Positions 28,577 to 40,559 of a DNA stretch of 64,000 nt are shown piece after piece. Made by a program: the position numbers and the translations under genes. The stretch's first letter is position 1, and every line of letters begins with the position of its first letter. This DNA comes from Warburgia ugandensis (lineage: Eukaryota; Streptophyta; Magnoliopsida; Canellales; Canellaceae), in the NCBI GenBank assembly GCA_035236585.1, contig CP141130.1:32065501-32129500 (forward strand), in the 5' to 3' direction. The notes below the pieces were generated by a model. That model searched no databases and had not been told where the DNA came from. It saw only the letters and a program-made list of their open reading frames with translations.

Positions 28577-28611
28577 AAAAAAAAAAAAAAAAGAAAGAAA
28601 GAAAGAAAGAT
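28577..28611 (+). repeat. Poly-A and (GAAA)n run
   Basis: Sixteen or so A followed by about five GAAA units. The short open frame at 28525-28905 runs through it and is not recognised as a protein. Confidence 0.85.
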
Positions 28612-29310
28612 GAACAAAGTACCGGAGTCACTTTGAAATATATGTACAACACTCAGGTAAAGCCTCTAATTTTCAATGAAAAGATATTACAAGCAATAGG
28701 ATGTCTACATCGTCAAGGTGGTGCCACAGGTGTGCTACTTGCACAAGCTGAAACAAAAAAGGACGGCCTTTCTGGGAATTTAGACTCTTTTCTACTAAGA
28801 TCACAACTTTTCAGGAGCTTAAGACCCTATGGTAAAGGATCCATTGCGCTCATGTCTAAGAGAATTGACGAAGGGTGTGGGAGGACTGTAAGGGAAATTT
28901 GGTAAAAGTCCCATAGACCTTTTCCTTTTTACAAACACAACAAATGTTTACTCAGAGTTTTAAGGGATTTCATGCTTGCCTCCCTCTGGGGTGCCCTCTA
29001 TTTATAGCTAGAATCCTACTAACATGGCATGTTGATGGGGCATCTCTTGCTGAGGTGTATTCTTGTATCGCCCAATGTGACACTTAGGTGGATATATATG
29101 TGGCAGATAAAGAGGGAATTCCCACTATTCCTCGCTACTATAGCCATTATTGTCATAGCTAGTGCAATTCATCCTACTTATGTGGCAGTCCTTTTTGGTG
29201 ATGTGGCATTGGCACATAGGCTAGTGTTGACATGGCTTCTAGCTGACAATGGAACCAGAGCACCACTTTAGTAGTTTCCATTTCTTTGGATGATGTTAGT
29301 GTACTAGCTA
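28612..29310. other. Unassigned; TATA-like site on the minus strand
   Basis: Two short frames here (to 28905 and 29029-29271) match nothing I recognise. On the minus strand CTATAAATAGAGG lies at 28995-29007, a good plant TATA box, so this may be part of a minus-strand LTR or promoter fragment. Confidence 0.35.
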
Positions 29311-29600
29311 AAATGCTTATTCCATATACATTCGCAATAGACAAAAGCATAAAAGAAATAATACAAAAATTTTCCTGCTAGTAGGTTTTTATTAATCAAA
29401 TGAAGGTAAGTACATATTTCCAATCCTTAGGGTTAATATTTACATGTCACTTAATAATGTACAAGACCTTTGATTATCAATCATATTCTTTGATTACATG
29501 GCATAGGCATAGGGTTAGAATGAGCCATCAGTAGCTTTATGGAAGCCACAACGCAAAAAGGAACCATACACAAAGCATAACTAGCCATAAAGAGGTCCAA
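29311..29600 (+). repeat. Direct repeat flanking the PMD region, left copy
   Basis: Shares with 34350-34640 the series TTTTTATTAATCAAATGAA(G/A)GTAA, GTCAC(T/A)T, TTGATTATCAAT.A, TTTGATT(A/G)CATG(G/C)CAT, AATGAG(C/T)CAT, GGAACCATA and TGACTAGCCAT/ACTAGCCAT in the same order and spacing. Both copies have the same orientation, about 5.04 kb apart. Divergence is substantial. Confidence 0.75.
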
Positions 29601-31400
29601 GTGATAATATATCACAAAGTTCCTAACATGGTAAGCCCATAAGCCTACATGCTGTTGACCAACATATATTCAAGTCAAGGGACTTAAGGACCATAACTTA
29701 TGCCTTTTTAGATAAGATGTTTATTTTAGCATGTGGGCTGAATCTGAAGCTAGGTTATGTGGACAATATGTTAGCATAAGCCAGGGCTTAGTTTTTAGTC
29801 ATTGGCTGACTTAGATTCCAACAGTCTAAGCCTGGCCAATCGATGCCTTAGGTAACAATATCTTGGCTAAGACCAGCTTGGTATAGGGCTCATGATGTTT
29901 AGTCATAGGCATCACTGTAAATGGATAAGGACTTGGAAGATCCAAGTTAGGGTCTTGGGGAGCATAGACCAAAATAAGTAATAGCTTTATCCCCAAGGGA
30001 TTGAAGCCAAGTCACAACTTTAAGGAGTAAAGACTAAAATGGATCATAGATGGAACCCTTGAGTGTATAGATTGGCTAGACCTAGGTTCATATAGCTCCC
30101 AAACATCTTAAACCAATAAGAAAACATGATTTCTCACTTTGTGGGTAGAGAGCGTGAACTATACTTCTTGAGAGAGTTTCTTGAACCTGGAATTAATTCT
30201 AGATGCCTGGAATGAAGGGGAGTACCCCTATTTATAGTTTTCGGCATCCTAATTATTATTTTAGATAGCCAATAAGCCTGAGAGACCAAAATGGTAATAG
30301 CATGACTATGGAAATGGTAAAAAATACCTTGTAACTGTTTGGTGTCAATTAGAGGATTGATAAATACCTATTAGTGTCATTTTTGTAATTATGTCTGGTC
30401 CCGCTATGTAATTGTTACCATGGGGAAGAGGCACCGATGCTTTTCATCTAATGGCTTTCAACCTAAGAAGAAGTGAGATAACCTGGCACCACAACATGGG
30501 GGACAATAGTGTGTGGTGCTAGTTGTGCTTGACACCTTGTTAAAATAATTTGGAATTGTCTAGCGGTGTCAGACTTCTTCTTTGAAGCAAAAATTGATGA
30601 ACTGTGCCATTTTCATGCATGTTTCATTCCATATATTGAGCTGCGAACTTGTTTAATACTAGAGTTTTTGAGCCCACTTTTTCCCTTCAAATAGATTGCC
30701 TGGTCGACCTTTAACACTTATGTGTTTTCACGTGCCAGTTGAAATCGGAATTTCAGTTTAGCATGGAGCTTTATCCAATCCTGGCTGGGCATGTCATTAT
30801 TAATCTCTCCCTTAGAAGTCATGCCAGTCCTATAAAAGTAGGAAGAGTTTAAACCCATTTTCGTTTCAAGTGGCACCGAACCTTCATGAATTAGTGCTTA
30901 GCTAATATTTCATCTTTTGGTTCAAAACCACTTTGCTCATCCAATGTCATCCATCTAATCAGGCACCATCTATTCAACTAACATTGATTGGCAGCAGAAA
31001 ATCCAATTAGCACCATTCTAATGTATTAGCATTTGATTTTCACAATGCCTAAGGCTTGTTTAGCATTGAATTTTGACTATCTAGAGGTCCCATTTTTTGC
31101 CATGTTCAAAGTGCTTTAAACAATTTTGTGCTTTCCTTCCCTAGACACATAGCCATGTTTCATGGGAGAAGTTGCGATGAACCAAAAAATATGAGGTTCA
31201 AAAAGGTAGATTCGTTGAATGTCAATAGATAGAGTCACTCTTATAGAATCAAACAAAAGTACTTTGAATAGGAGGATCCTAAACTCAGTCCCTTTACCAC
31301 TACAGGTCAAATGATTACTAAGAGAAGATAAATTTGGGGCCTTCCTTTAAGATTAATAGTGGCATTGCTAACCCTTTAGGTTGTTGGAGTTGGTCCTTGG
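29601..31400. other. No gene recognised; second minus-strand TATA-like site
   Basis: Mostly ordinary AT-rich sequence. CTATAAATAGGGG is present on the minus strand at 30226-30238, similar in setting to the site near 29.0 kb. From about 30.9 kb onward the text may be the leader of the PMD gene downstream, but no protein wording is clear until about 31.43 kb. Confidence 0.35.
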
Positions 31401-31429
31401 TTGTTATTTCTCATTTTGAAGTGTTCTGA

Positions 31430-34260
31430 CGTATCTCATATCTTGGAGCTGTCGGGCTAAGGCTCAGATTTATGACAAGGCAACCGAGTGCCTGAAATCT
31501 TTTTTTGAGATGTGGTGCCCTGAAACAAATAGCTTTCAATAGGAAATTTGGTGAATTTGAAATCACCATGTCGACTTTGGCCAAGGTCACCAGCCTAACA
31601 AAAATCAGCAAATGTTACAAAGAATACTATGTTACAAACAAGGAGCTATATGACTTCATTCCCCATCCATCATCTACTGTTTGGGTTTCGAATGTAATTA
31701 GCTTATTACTTGGAAAAGGCGAGCACGTTCCTTACGCTGTCTGGAAAAGGTATTGTCATCCTATGTCTTGGTAATCGGAATCAACAGTTGGGCTTGGATA
31801 ATAAATCAGGGGTTTTTGCCCAGTGTTTTGTTGCCAACAAAGTCACATGGCATTATAGATGAGGAGCACTTAACAACGTACCTGGCTCTTTGGTTGAGGA
31901 AATATTAATTTCCTATATCCTTGGGAAAATACATTAGCGCTGAAGTCTTTGCGGCTATCGATGGCATAGCGAGTGCTGTGGTGAACGCATTTGTTCTCCC
32001 AATTTTGTTTAGCATTTGCACTGGCCTTACTAAACTTTATGAATATAGATAAAGTAATGTAGGCAGTGGAGATCTTGACTTCTTCCCGCTTAGGGGCTTC
32101 ATCAATGTATGTTCCAATAAATTAAGTGGCACCATAGATGGCTGCTCATTTTGATCAAATAATAGGTCAGGAAGGTGCAGAAAATGTTTTGCCTTTATTG
32201 TTGTGTCGGTTAAAGAGCAAAGATCTGGGCAAGCTTACTCATGGCAAACAGAATGCCACTATAGTTCAGGATTATTTTAGGCATCCAGATAAGTTTAACC
32301 GGAGTGCAACTTTGGATGGAGGCACGGAAAGACTATTAACAAATGAGATTTGTTATTCTCGGGATCTTAAAGGAGCAGTTGAGTCTTCTTTGTCAATCAT
32401 TTGGATGGAGTTCTTGATATCTCTTCATGCCATTTTTCTAGTGTGGAGGAAGGGCACAACTTTTGAATTGTCTTTATATTCACGTCGCATATATAATCGT
32501 TCGCATAGGAAACCCCATCCAATACATTACTCTATGACAGTAGTATCAACGCCCAGATTGGCTGGTTATTGGTGTTGGTTATCGAGATTGGGAACCACAT
32601 AGTTCAATTTGAATTACAAACTTGGGATAATTTGGGTAGACCTTCATGGGGATATGCTGAGTGGTACAATTAGATACATGGAGCTTTCATTTTTTAGGGA
32701 GTATCCATATTAACTGAAGAATTTGGCGTGACCTTGAAGTCTTAGGCAAAATTGTGGAATATTAACTCGGAGCAATTTCCTTCACATTCCAGGTCTAAAA
32801 GGGTGTGGTAGATACAGTATACTCCTTCAATGTAGAAGGAGGAAGATGATGAAGAAATAGTGCTTGAGTTTGTCAAGATTGAGCAGCCAATGAATGAAGA
32901 AACTAGCGGCTTAGATTCATTGAGAAGTATTTCTATTTCTTCATCATTAACTATCCCCGATTCCTACATCTCACTTTTCTTTTTATATTTTCTTTTCAGG
33001 ATAAAAAAGAATCGAATTGCAAAGGAAGAAAGGGAGAATTATGGTAATCATTTCCTTTTGACTTTAATTCTCCAAAATTACTTCCCTATGATACTCCATC
33101 CCCAATGAAGAGAGTGGTTTTTTCTTCTTATGGTGCAGAACCAGAGTTGCCAGCTCTCACAATGATGATTTCATCTCCACTTCCCAAATTTACTATATCT
33201 TTAGCAATTACTCCTAGTCATTTTCCCGATAACCATCCATCAATCCCTCATGAGCACATGGCACAAGAAGATGTAGAAGAGAGGGAATTTTGGGAAGACC
33301 AAGTGTTATTGAGGGGTACAGTGATTCATCAAGCTAGATTTCTCAATTAGGTTCTAAGGTACCGAATTTGATGATAGCACAAATAGTCCATCTTCATAGG
33401 GGAGAGACTAAGGAGCACATACTTCACTAGTGGTAAATGTTGACACAATGGGGACCACTGAGGTGTATGATAATTCAGTCTTTGAGGCTCCAAAGGTGTA
33501 CTGGATGGTTAACCAACCAATAATTAAAGCCACTTTGAAGACTATGTCAAAAAACATCAGGAAAGCCACTCCCAAAAATTTAGACCAATTGAACGAATAC
33601 ATTCCAATTTGGCTTTGGAGCTTGGGAATCTTTGGGTGTAATGTTTTCACCCTTCGGTCTCATGTAGATAATGTCTTTGTTTCAGGCTTCAAATTTGAAT
33701 GCACCAAACATTGAAACTCTTGAAGAACATTAAAATATAAGTCAGCATCTTCATACCAACTTTGCTTCACACATTAAACTGAGATAATTATATTCCTCTA
33801 TCAAATAAACAAAATTTTGTATTTCCGAGGATGTAGAGGAACTGAAAGAGAGTGATGATGAGATTGAACATCCAAAAAATGAGTTGGAATCTTCTTGCCA
33901 ACAGAGAGACAAGACTCTAGCAAGGTTGGATCAATTTAACAAAAGCATAGCAAAGAGCAAGGTTGGTGTTGCACAAGTAGGGTCTTTAGCTACACTACCC
34001 CTTAGAGCACCACTAAATGTTGCAGCCTTGGTAGGCTTACTAATGGGAGGTAGTGCCATTGCTAACACTTCTAATAGCACCTTTAGATAGTGCAACCTTA
34101 GTGGGGAAGGTAGAGATACATTGAAGAGGGGAACTTGGAGCTTTGTCCTTGGCCTTGACTTGGTGATATGAATGCTGATCACATCAATGGGGATTTTGAC
34201 ACAGATGTTTCCTCAAGGAAGCACCAACATTCTTAGTTGTGGTTTTGGATTCCATTGAGT
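31430..34260 (+). pseudogene. Plant mobile domain (PMD, aminotransferase-like) gene, broken, probably transposon-borne
   Basis: PMD proteins are a plant family known as stand-alone nuclear genes (the MAIN/MAIL group) and as cargo of transposable elements. Seen here in order on the + strand: FFEMWCPETNSF then FGEFEITMSTLAKVTSLT (31470-31600), matching the family's FW.P.TNTF...GE..ITL.DL..L.GL; a TYLALWLRKY ... ISAEVFAAI ... VLPILFSICTGLTKLYE stretch (31880-32045) matching the AFL.FWL..FV and LASIYRGL helices; and a 154-codon open stretch (32138-32602) containing SLHAIFLVWRKGTTFELSLY and YNRSHRK, like the family's S...FL..R.G..+.LEPY.P.R. A Lys/Glu-rich, coiled-coil-like tail follows (33840-33960). 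TTTTCTTTTCAG at 32988-32999 could be an acceptor site. It is interrupted many times. Flanked by direct repeats at 29.31 and 34.35 kb. A decayed host PMD gene is the alternative. Confidence 0.65.
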
Positions 34261-34349
34261 AAATCTACAAGGCAAACAAGAGTGAATGTGATTTTAAGAT
34301 GAAAGGAGAGGTATGTCCCATTAGGTGCATCAAAAAATATTTTCAAGGA

Positions 34350-34640
34350 AAACATATTCATTTCTTACATTTATAATAAGCAAAAGTAGAAAGGAAAGAA
34401 TAAAAATTTTACCTTGCTGGTGGATTTTTTATTAATCAAATGAAAGTAAATATATATGTCCAATTCTTTGGATTGTTAGTCACATGTTATTAATAAAAAG
34501 GCAAAAATTTTGATTATCAATTACATTATTTGATTGCATGCCATCGGCCTAAACCTATAATGAGTCATTTGATAGATTCTATGGGAACCATAGAGTAAAA
34601 CGGAACCATAAATAAGATATGACTAGCCATTAAGTTCCAA
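34350..34640 (+). repeat. Direct repeat flanking the PMD region, right copy
   Basis: Partner of 29311-29600. The PMD reading ends about 90 bp before it. Confidence 0.75.
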
Positions 34641-35030
34641 TAAGCACCCTCTTGATCCTTGATTTTTAGGGATCACTTTTTTCATTTAAACACATGAAGT
34701 TAGTAGCACTCAAATTAGGGAATACTTTGAGAAAGTGGTAGTTGGAGCTTTGTTAGCTAGTTGAACCACAACAAAAATTTCTCTATCTAACTTCATGTAT
34801 TCTATTATTTTATTTTCCACTGCAAAACTTTCTGTGTCTAACTTCTTGTACTATTCCATTGTTTTGTCTTCTAAAATTGTTTATGTTGTTGAGTACATAG
34901 TGTAAAAGTTTACAAAAGTTTTTTTTAAGCTTATATTTAGCCCAATTCACCCCCTTGCCTCATGGGACCCATCAATATTCTTATGATCTCCACAAGTTGG
35001 CCATCTGAATAATACTTCATCAATTGATGT
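34641..35030. other. No gene recognised
   Basis: T-rich sequence with two near-repeats of AACTTC(A/T)TGTA and TCTGTGTCTAACTTC-like wording at about 34785-34850. Nothing assigned. Confidence 0.4.
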
Positions 35031-35199
35031 AGGGTAGAAGTCACAAATCTTATTTGGTTCTTTCATGGTCTCCTTAGCAACATGTTGAAATTTAGCTCTA
35101 TCTCAAAGATAAAAAAGACAACGGTGAACTCATCTGGGCCAATTTTAAGAGAATGTCTAGGGGCTTTCAATATGAATCATCATAGGCTTGAATGAAAGA

Positions 35200-36510
35200 G
35201 TGACTTTTTATAAAAAGTTGTTCGGTCTACCCTAATCCTCCTGGTTGTTTGCAGTGGGCATGCAGTTAGTCGTAACTCTCTATTAATCTAAAAATTGACT
35301 ATTCAGAGCTTATGTTCATAAGTTGTGCAAGGCTTTGGTGTCATTTCTACCAAATAGAGTTAACTTGTTGTCAGTGAATGCAATGCTATTACATAAGAAG
35401 ACTGACAACTGCACTTCTTTTCAAATCCTTGGGCCTAATTTTCAAAGGCACCCTAGCTTTTTGGAGAAGTTTTTTCATGATGTCAAGGTGTAGAGATGAT
35501 GTGCTTAGCAACTTCCATGAGGAAATATTGGCCATATGTTTTTAAAGTTGCATCTCTAAGTCATAGGTGCATGTACCTTCTTAGTAGGATAGTTGTCCAA
35601 CCTACTAAGTTGTAGGCCTTTCCACTCTGCTAGACTTCGTGGTTTCGTTGCATGATTTAGCAATTGCTTGGTGTTATTCAATAGCAGTAAGCCTGCTAAG
35701 TATATCCATGGGTGAGGGTTGAGGTACTGGTTTCCTGGGCGGCCATACCACCACTTGTTTTGGATTTTTAGGATTAGTAGAGGTTTTGTATTTTTTCGCA
35801 ACTTTAGTTCCATCTTAATGGACTCTTGCTTTTTGCTCTACTTAATCCAATGCTCTAATGTAGAATAAACAAATGGGACAACCTTGAACTTGCTCTATGG
35901 TAGGACAACCAACCTTTGTGGGGTAGGCATTGTCATTGGTGGTGTTGAAGGTGGCCCTGTGTACCACCTAGACTTGGGTGAGGGTAAACTCATTGCTCCA
36001 TTTGGAGATGGGTGGAATTCTATATTTTAGGGTCACTACTTCTTGAGTGGTGCAAGTGTGATCAATTGACACCAATGCCTAGTGGGTGGTACCTTGGTCC
36101 ACCTTGGCTTAGGGAGAAGAAAGCATATACAAGATTTGCACAAGTGTTCTTGCATTGGCGAGATTTTCTCTTTGAGATAGTAGAATGTCATTTTAACTTT
36201 GTAGTGCTCAAGGATAGAAATAGCTCTTAACACACTATTGGAGGCCTCAAAACATAAGGATTCTTGGTAGACAAATCAGGCACTTTTTGGAGCTAGTGAT
36301 GGGATACTACAGGAGTCATAGGATGTTCTATGGACAAGGTACCACTCTTGGAGACTATTGCTTCCCCAATACAATGGGAGTTGAGGATACCACTAAAAAT
36401 TCTTGTTCACTATTTTCTACATTTCAAACAAAGAGAAAAATCAATCTTGAGCTACCACAATGACCTATGAGCCCACTTTAACTTGTTCAACTACCAATTG
36501 CCAACTCTAG
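35200..36510 (-). mobile_element. TAT/Ogre-like gypsy element, region between gag and protease
   Basis: On the minus strand, 35590-35290 reads ISSWKLLSTSSLHLDIMKKL, then ARVPLKIRPKDL, then IAFTDNKLTLFG and TKALHNL, matching the TAT/Ogre wording (VSLL.LL..SE.HR..L.K.L..A.VP..I....L ... I.F....L...G..H.KALH) that lies N-terminal to the protease. At 35.8-35.6 kb a stretch with MDILSRL.AIEYHQA fits the preceding FLK...YEV region loosely. Broken. Continues, across an inserted LTR, from gag remains at 42.4-41.7 kb on the same strand. Confidence 0.65.
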
Positions 36511-36572
36511 AAATACCACACTGCAAAACGTTTTAGGTGAGCATTTTGTAGGAATTTAAGAGGAAATAGGAT

Positions 36573-36573
<1 letters not shown>

Positions 36574-36627
<54 letters not shown>
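36574..36627 (+). repeat. (GT)n microsatellite
   Basis: About 27 uninterrupted GT units at the left border of the recognisable family A LTR copy A. Confidence 0.97.
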
Positions 36628-36629
<2 letters not shown>

Positions 36630-39240
36630 TACACACTTAACTCTACATTTAGTATATTTTAGCCCAAACTTTATATAAATAACACTAATTAAGGTTAATT
36701 CTACATTTTGTAGGTCCACTGTACAAATGAGAAAAATGCATAAATTTGACAATTTTACTTTGTAAAAAGAGAAATTTTACTTTTTAAGCTACATAATGGG
36801 CTCACACATGCCAAACATGAAGTCCATCAGTTAAGACTAATAATTGAGCATCATTATCAAAGTTAGAGCAATCAAAAACCTAAAGTAGAAGACCCACCCT
36901 TATCCATTCAAAATAAGGTGTCTTTATCTAAAGTAGGGTGACAGAACTTTCAATGCATACATGCGAGCTATCCACCACCTTAAGAAGCTTCTAAGGGAAG
37001 CTCAATTAATATACAATGAAAGCTTCTTTGAAATAAAACAAATCAGAAGATTGGGGCTTGCATGAGACTTGTTCTTTGTACTCTCTCTCCTACTCAACCA
37101 AAGGAGACCTAATGGAGTGCACGAATTTTTTGTGCAAAGGTGGTGACTTCCACTTGGTTCCACGTGAATTACAAGGAGGAATAAGTAAGGATTGGTAAAA
37201 AAAAACAGAAGGAGAAGAAGAGAGAGACAATTTATGGAATTGAAATTGAAATCATCTTGCTTTTCAAGCACTTAAAGGCCAAGATCTATCCTTGTAGATA
37301 CACATCCTAAGAAATCAATAGATACTCACTCAAGCAAGGATAGAACAGTGAGGATATACACTAGACTGAAGACCAAATTGAGAGCTCACTGGTGAAGATT
37401 TTTTGGGTGGGCTGTCCACCTATTTTCTAGTAAAAAGACGTTCCACCCTTCTTACATGCTATTGGATGGAGAAAATTATGGTGGATTGGGAGAAAAATAA
37501 GAGAAACCCTATAATGGATTCCAAATCTCAATGTAGTCTAGGCCATCCACTCTAAGGCATCCAAATCTAATGGCAAAGAATAAAGAAGCTCTTAGAGAAG
37601 ATCTTTTTGGATAAAACTCCAACCAAATCCCAACCACTTAAGCTAGGGTAATAATGATACAAGGGCCAAGAATGAAGCATTGGAAAGTCACAAACCCTAG
37701 CCACCTTGCCTTATTGAAAAGTCAAATAAAAAATTGAAGGAATGAAAGATCTCCACCATACATTATAATCTAATGGATCATATTCATCTCAAAACTTTGA
37801 ACTCCAACATGCCCAAAGTGAATTCCACACCTCCCACCTCTTTTCCTTTCCAAATTCACTTGTTTTCCTAAATTTTCTCCCCTCCCTTCTAACTTCTTTT
37901 TCCTTAGCATAACTCCTTTTCTTTTCACCTCATCTCCTTCCATTCCATAGCATTCCACATTCCACACTTTTCCATATTGAGTTTCATACATCCCTTACCA
38001 CTTCCATTCTTTATTTCCTCCCTTCCATCCTTACATCTTAACCATTCATCCTTCCACTCTCTCTTATGATCCTAGCTATTCATCTCTTAGGGCTACCAGT
38101 CTAAAACTCTATAAAGAAGGGTGAAGGACAATTACCTTTCCCTAGACTTTGAAAACTAAACCTAGGAGAAACAGAGGGAGAGAGATCATCCTTTCCAAAG
38201 CTCCCCCAAGATCACAGGTCTACATACTCTGGAGAAGAGGTAAGGAAGCTCATCCATCCTGACTTCTCTCCTTTCTTTCTCCCATGCTCTCTCATTCCCT
38301 GCCTCTATTTCTTTGCTCTTTGCATTGCCCACTCTACCATCATAGCTACTACACACACATTTCATCCCTCCTTTCAACCTTCTAGCCTCACCTCTCCATT
38401 GCATCACTATCATAGCACACACTCCTCATTGTTATTATTGCATGCGCACTCCTTTCCTCCAACTCTATTCTACACATCAAGCCAATCTTACTTTTTTCTT
38501 ACACCTTCCACCTTAATACTCTATGCACCTTCCTATACATCCTAGTCCTCACATGCATCCCACCACCTTGCCTTTCGCTTACACTCTCCATTACTACTTT
38601 CTCACACGCACACCTCTTATTCACCTTTCTCTTCCATGCATCTTGTTCCTTCATCTTTCCTTTTCTTCTTCACTTTTGGGATTTGAGAAAGTAAGGAAAG
38701 AAAGAGAACCTTTTTGTCCTTCTATGGCAGTAAAGACTCCTTCCAATCCAAAGAGCATGGTTGAGGACTACTTTGAATTTGTGGCATGTTTGATTGAGGA
38801 GATGAGAAAAGCACGGTTGTAAATTAGTGTGACTTGGGTTGAAGAGAAGTATACAGTCCTTATTGGGTAATATGATAAAAAGACTACAAAGCAGAATTCA
38901 AGCTCGAAAGAAGAAGAAGAGGACATATAAAGAGCCTTGTTGAGTGACACAATAAAAAACTCCTATAGCAGACACTTCAAGGAAGTTTCTTATTTGCTTT
39001 GTTTTCCTTTCTTTATTGTACTCCTTGTAATCAATTTTTCTTTTTTTTTTTATATTTAGTTTCTTGCCTTGCATAATTACTAGTTTTATTTTCTTAGTTG
39101 CTCTAATTTCTTAGTTTATTTCCTTGCTTAGTTATTTGGTTAGTTATTTATTTAGATTTCTTACTTTCCTTGAATGTTAGCTAGGTTAGAGTAGGATAGC
39201 TTAATTTTAATTAACTCCATTTATCAAAGAGTCCTTGCAG
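36628..39240 (+). mobile_element. Family A LTR, copy A (partial, + orientation)
   Basis: Homologous to copy B in matched order: GTTAATTCTA.A.TTTGTAGG near 36692 and 42851; TATCCATTCAAAATA(A/G)GGTG near 36901 and 43038; GAAGCATTG(G/A)AAAG near 37676 and 43831; the pyrimidine-rich centre at 37.8-38.7 kb; GAAGAGAAG(T/C)(A/C)...TTGAGTGACA...CCTATAGC(A/G)G near 38850-38970 and 63440-63490; and AGTCCTTG near 39230 and 63850. It stops short of the LTR end seen in copy B and lacks a primer site. CTATAAAGAAGGG at about 38109 could be a TATA box. The small frames 38186-38422, 38523-38822 and their neighbours are not recognised genes. Confidence 0.75.
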
Positions 39241-40460
39241 TAAATATTAAATCACATCAAGTTATATTGTAAGATAATGTAGAGAGACAAAGTTCATTAT
39301 GACCTAATTGACAAATAGAGTAAAGATAGTGAGAGAAAGAGATTCTAGAAAGAGCTTTTAGAGCTGTAGCGTACAGTAATATATATGGGAAGGTATCCTC
39401 CTTCTATATTTCTTCTTATTCAATTTATCTTTCTGGAATTAGCATCCCCTTCTAATTTGAGTCCAGTTTGGAGCCTAGCTATGATTTGAGTTGCACCCTA
39501 CTTGTGTGGCTAGAGTTCTTTCATTGATTAGCTGCTAGATTAAGTCTTATACTCTATTAGATTCACACCTTAATCAAGTGTTGACCCCTTTGTGAGCTGG
39601 ACTTTATTTTTGATTAATGACCACTTGGTGAGTTGCATTTAGGCTATTGATAATCTTTTACTATCTGATCATGTTCACGTGATTTCCAGTATAGTGGACA
39701 AACTAAGGTCATTTGTCCTAGTAATTTGTTAGTCCTTCATGGATTTGTTAAGTCTAAATACTTATGATTTCAACCAATGCATGGCCATTTCTCAGATTCG
39801 ATTGTATGCTTAAGGAGGAGGTGTTTGTCTGTTGTCATTTGGATTATCTCAGACCTCGCTCATTCTCTCACCCAATCTTTAATATCTTGGCTTAAGCCCT
39901 ATGCCTCACTATGCTATTAGCAGGATTCACTATGTCCACAGGATTTAGTCTCTTACCTTGGTTTTGGTTTGATTGCCTCAATGGATATGCCTTAGCTCTT
40001 ATATTTTCTTATTGGAAGTCTAGATCCACAAGTTTGGAATTCAACACACATTTTACTGCTCCTTCTAGATGAGGTCTGAAGTTGATGGCCCTCGAGGATG
40101 CCACATCTCTAGGTTATGGATGCCATCTCTATTATGTACCAAAAACGACAACAACTACTACTACTTTTCTCCTTACCATGCAAATAGATTTTGCTCAAGC
40201 TTATCAAGCCCTGACAGTGTATACTTGCTATGGTCTAGTTGCCTAATTTATATTGATCTGACCGAATACTATGGAGGCGACCACTAATTCGTTAATTATG
40301 CTAGCTTCTTTCAACCCATTAACTACATGGGAACTATCAACAATAGATATTGCATGTTTCTTCATGATTGGATGAGATTTAGGAAAATGTTAAGAATATA
40401 ATCTATCGAGGTATTTTCCTCCTATGAAGGGAAATCTTCCCATTTTCTTGTAATTCGAGG
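39241..40460. other. No gene recognised
   Basis: 39300-39440 (GAGAGAAAGAGATTCTAGAA ... TTATTCAATTTATC) resembles the end of a Copia-type LTR in character, but no primer site or partner LTR was found. The rest is unassigned. Confidence 0.3.

Positions 40461-40462
<2 letters not shown>

Positions 40463-40546
<84 letters not shown>
40463..40546. repeat. (AT)n microsatellite
   Basis: Forty-two uninterrupted AT units. Self-complementary, so able to extrude a cruciform. It is the cause of the Tyr/Ile-repeat frame on the minus strand. Confidence 0.97.
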
Positions 40547-40548
<2 letters not shown>

Positions 40549-40559
40549 CGGCGATATTG

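Noticed and set aside
28525-28905. 126-residue frame as a possible host gene
   Set aside because: Its N-terminal part is a poly-A/(GAAA)n run, it has no clear start, and I recognise no domain.
39300-39440. Copia LTR end
   Set aside because: The wording is suggestive only; no primer site, partner LTR or Copia pol was found.
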